6,248 nt of DNA, from assembly GCA_937873435.1 (NCBI GenBank), contig CALMWM010000346.1:1-6248 (forward strand), in the 5' to 3' direction. This document shows positions 4,791-6,248 of this stretch, in pieces. The notes beneath the pieces are model-generated. The model was not told where the DNA came from and searched no databases. It saw only the letters and a list, made by a program, of their open reading frames with translations. Source of the stretch: an uncultured Gallionellaceae bacterium (GTDB taxonomy: Bacteria; Pseudomonadota; Gammaproteobacteria; Burkholderiales; Sulfuricellaceae). A program made the position numbers and the translations under genes. Within the stretch, counting starts at the first letter, position 1. Every line of letters begins with the position of its first letter.

Positions 4791-5693
4791 GAAAAGATAA
4801 CTCGCGCCCAATCCGGCCAGCAGCACGCCCAATGCGCCCTTGAGCACCCGTTGCGGGACATGCTTCTGGCACGCCGCCCCCAGGTACATTCCGGCTAGGC
4901 CGCCCATTCCGAACAGGCTGCCCAGCCACCAATCCGGCGCGGCGCTCGTGCCGATTGGCGCATAGGCGCTGCCGGGAAGCGGGAGAAAAGTGTACACCGC
5001 CACGCCGATCAGCGAAGTGGCAAAGGTTCCCGCCAACGCCGCACCGGCCACCATATGCACCGGCAAACGGAAGAATGTAATACAGAACGGCGCGATGATC
5101 GCCCCGCCGCCGATCCCGTAGGTGCCGCCGATAATTCCCACCGCCAATGCCAAGATCAGCATGGCCGGGGTGCTGAAGCCGTGTTCGCGCCCCTGGAAAC
5201 TGAAGCTCACCCGCCGCCAGCCGACATCCAGCAGGCGTAATGGCATGTCCGTCGAAGCCGACACGGCGGGCCTTTTCGCCGCCCACGGCGAAAATTCCGC
5301 CAGCAACCGCCAACTCAGGAAAATCAGCACCAAACCGACGAACAGCTTGAAATGCGAAACATCGGGCAGGTACAGCACCCGCAGGTAAAACCCCAGCACC
5401 ACGCCGGGCAGCGTCCCCAGGATAATCAGCGCCGCCAGCGGCCAGAACATCCGCCCTTCGCGAACATAGCGCCATACCCCGCCGGGCGTGGCGAACAGGT
5501 TGAATACCAGATTGGTGGCGCTGACGGATGGGCTGACATAGCCCAGCACGCTCATCTGGAACGGCATCAGCAGGAAAGCGCCGGAAATGCCGACCATCGA
5601 ACAGAAAAAAGACAGGCCGAATGCCACCAGGGGCGGCAGCCACAGCCAGGTTTCGACGCCGGATACGGGGAAATGCCAGTAGAGGGTACTCAT
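4788..5693 (-). CDS. TSUP (TauE/SafE) family membrane permease
   Basis: An inner-membrane transporter of 301 residues. The family moves sulfur-containing or organic anions such as sulfite, sulfonates or sulfoacetate, often outward. The two halves show the internal duplication of the family: GISGAFLLMPF (35-45) in the first half and GIGGGAIIAPF (193-203) in the second. Around these are about eight hydrophobic helices, including LVAFGLSFFCSMV (22-34), LAALIILGTLPGVVLGFYL (86-104), FKLFVGLVLIFLSW (115-128), AMLILALAVGIIGG (177-190), and a C-terminal hairpin LKGALGVLLAGLGASYLF (284-301). A polar loop (131-174) with RRVSFSFQGREHG separates the halves. The start has a weak GGGAAAG ribosome site. 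It lies 72 bases after the cytochrome gene and couples to the MFS gene. Substrate is not determinable from sequence. Confidence 0.9.
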   Translation of the reverse strand: MSTLYWHFPVSGVETWLWLPPLVAFGLSFFCSMVGISGAFLLMPFQMSVLGYVSPSVSATNLVFNLFATPGGVWRYVREGRMFWPLAALIILGTLPGVVLGFYLRVLYLPDVSHFKLFVGLVLIFLSWRLLAEFSPWAAKRPAVSASTDMPLRLLDVGWRRVSFSFQGREHGFSTPAMLILALAVGIIGGTYGIGGGAIIAPFCITFFRLPVHMVAGAALAGTFATSLIGVAVYTFLPLPGSAYAPIGTSAAPDWWLGSLFGMGGLAGMYLGAACQKHVPQRVLKGALGVLLAGLGASYLF

Positions 5694-5728
5694 TCAGCTT
5701 TCCCGGGCCAAGGTATCCGGTAGCCCGC

Positions 5729-5753
5729 GGGAGCGTTCAGTGATCCCGCTCCC
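5729..5753. repeat. Hairpin between cytochrome and permease genes
   Basis: GGGAGCG (5729-5735) and CGCTCCC (5747-5753) pair perfectly around an 11-base loop, 13 bases beyond the cytochrome stop. No T-run follows on the minus strand, so it is not a standard intrinsic terminator. It may stabilise the cytochrome mRNA end while allowing read-through to the permease. Confidence 0.45.
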
Positions 5754-5765
5754 ATTCTGCAACGC

Positions 5766-6212
5766 CTACTTGAGGCGGTAGGCCGCATGACAGGCAACGC
5801 ATTGCTGAGTCATCTCGCTCAACGCGCCAAGCGCACGCGGGAGATCGCGATCCACAGCGGATTCTTGCGCGACCAGCGCGAAGCGGCTGGCAGCCTTGTG
5901 CATATCCCATCCCAACTGATTCATGCCGTCCGGCCTGAAAGGCGCCATATGCTTGCCCTGGTGGGACTCCAAAGAGTTCATGCCGAGCCGCTGTTCGGCC
6001 ATATCCGCAGCGGCATCGTAATTCCCCTTGGCCAAAGCCGACTGGATTTCCTCAAGGGTATGAAGATGATCGCGCATGTTGGCAAGCGTATGCGTTTTCA
6101 TGTTCTCAGGCAGCGTCACGAGCTGCCGCCCGTCTTCCTCGGCAGACTGGGCAAACGGGATGGTCAGCAGAATGCCAGACAAGGCCAGGGCAAGTATCGC
6201 GGTGTTCTTCAT
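5766..6212 (-). CDS. Secreted mono-haem cytochrome c, cytochrome c'/c556-like
   Basis: A periplasmic electron-carrier or gas-binding haem protein of 148 residues. It starts with a signal peptide (MKNTAILALALSGILLTIPF...AQSA, cleavage probably after residue 23 or 24). The mature part is largely helical, and the single haem-attachment site CVACH (Cys138, Cys141, His142) lies near the C-terminus in the ending QQCVACHAAYRLK. That C-terminal placement with CxxCHxxYR is characteristic of the four-helix-bundle cytochromes c' and c556. The distal ligand is uncertain: Met38 and Met46 in MKTHTLANMRDHLHTLEEI could give a six-coordinate haem, in which case it would be an electron carrier. The segment RLGMNSLESHQGKHMAPF (75-92) is rich in His and Met. 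GGAGA (6217-6221), 4 bases before the ATG, supports the start. Promoter sequence lies mostly beyond the window. Confidence 0.88.
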   Translation of the reverse strand: MKNTAILALALSGILLTIPFAQSAEEDGRQLVTLPENMKTHTLANMRDHLHTLEEIQSALAKGNYDAAADMAEQRLGMNSLESHQGKHMAPFRPDGMNQLGWDMHKAASRFALVAQESAVDRDLPRALGALSEMTQQCVACHAAYRLK

Positions 6213-6248
6213 GGTGTCTCCGGTAACGAAAAACCGTCAATAGCGACG

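Noticed and set aside
4775..4861. 29-codon N-terminal extension of the MFS gene
   Set aside because: It would overlap the permease coding region, adds a Cys/Trp-rich stretch not typical of MFS, and has no better ribosome site than the Met at 4774.
4780..5643. A 287-codon minus-strand frame overlapping the TSUP permease
   Set aside because: The other frame encodes the duplicated TauE/SafE motifs and membrane helices; this one is an Ala/Gly/Arg-rich shadow.
6213..6248. TTGACG (6240-6235, minus strand) as a -35 element for the cytochrome gene
   Set aside because: The matching -10 position would fall on the ribosome binding site and start codon, and no TATAAT-like hexamer is there.

Overview
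The window looks like chromosome of a betaproteobacterium. The L28, L33 and enolase proteins have betaproteobacterial character, and the absence of the usual extra N-terminal residues on L33, together with a mono-haem periplasmic cytochrome, makes me lean towards the Nitrosomonadales/Gallionellaceae. That placement is inference from remembered family patterns, not a search. Most of the window is well-conserved housekeeping or transport genes. The stretch from about 320 to 1,530 is more accessory in nature.

Layout. Bases 1-321 (minus) hold the first 107 codons of katG, catalase-peroxidase, running off the left edge. Just upstream, 357-431 (minus) is a 24-codon reading frame with a strong ribosome binding site; a plausible promoter and a LysR-type dyad lie behind it. 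Bases 541-901 contain no convincing gene, only short repeats and dyads. Bases 930-1207 (plus) are a broken higB toxin gene with one lost base and one in-frame TGA. An intact higA antitoxin gene follows at 1217-1525. Then come rpmB and rpmG (ribosomal proteins L28 and L33) behind a clear promoter, ending in a strong hairpin terminator at 2041-2080. A palindromic intergenic repeat separates them from the convergent enolase gene eno (2241-3524, minus).

To the right of eno, three more genes read leftward: a 12-TM MFS transporter (3605-4774), a TauE/SafE-type permease (4788-5693) and a secreted cytochrome c'/c556-like haem protein (5766-6212). The permease and MFS genes are tightly coupled, because the permease stop codon overlaps the MFS Shine-Dalgarno sequence. 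The cytochrome is 72 bases upstream of the permease and eno is 80 bases downstream of the MFS gene, so the four could be partly co-transcribed. The substrates of both transporters are unknown.

I did not find a clear new multi-gene system. The most interesting items are the doubly inactivated HigB toxin beside an intact antitoxin and its likely operator, the small leader reading frame in front of katG, and the cytochrome-permease-MFS cluster.
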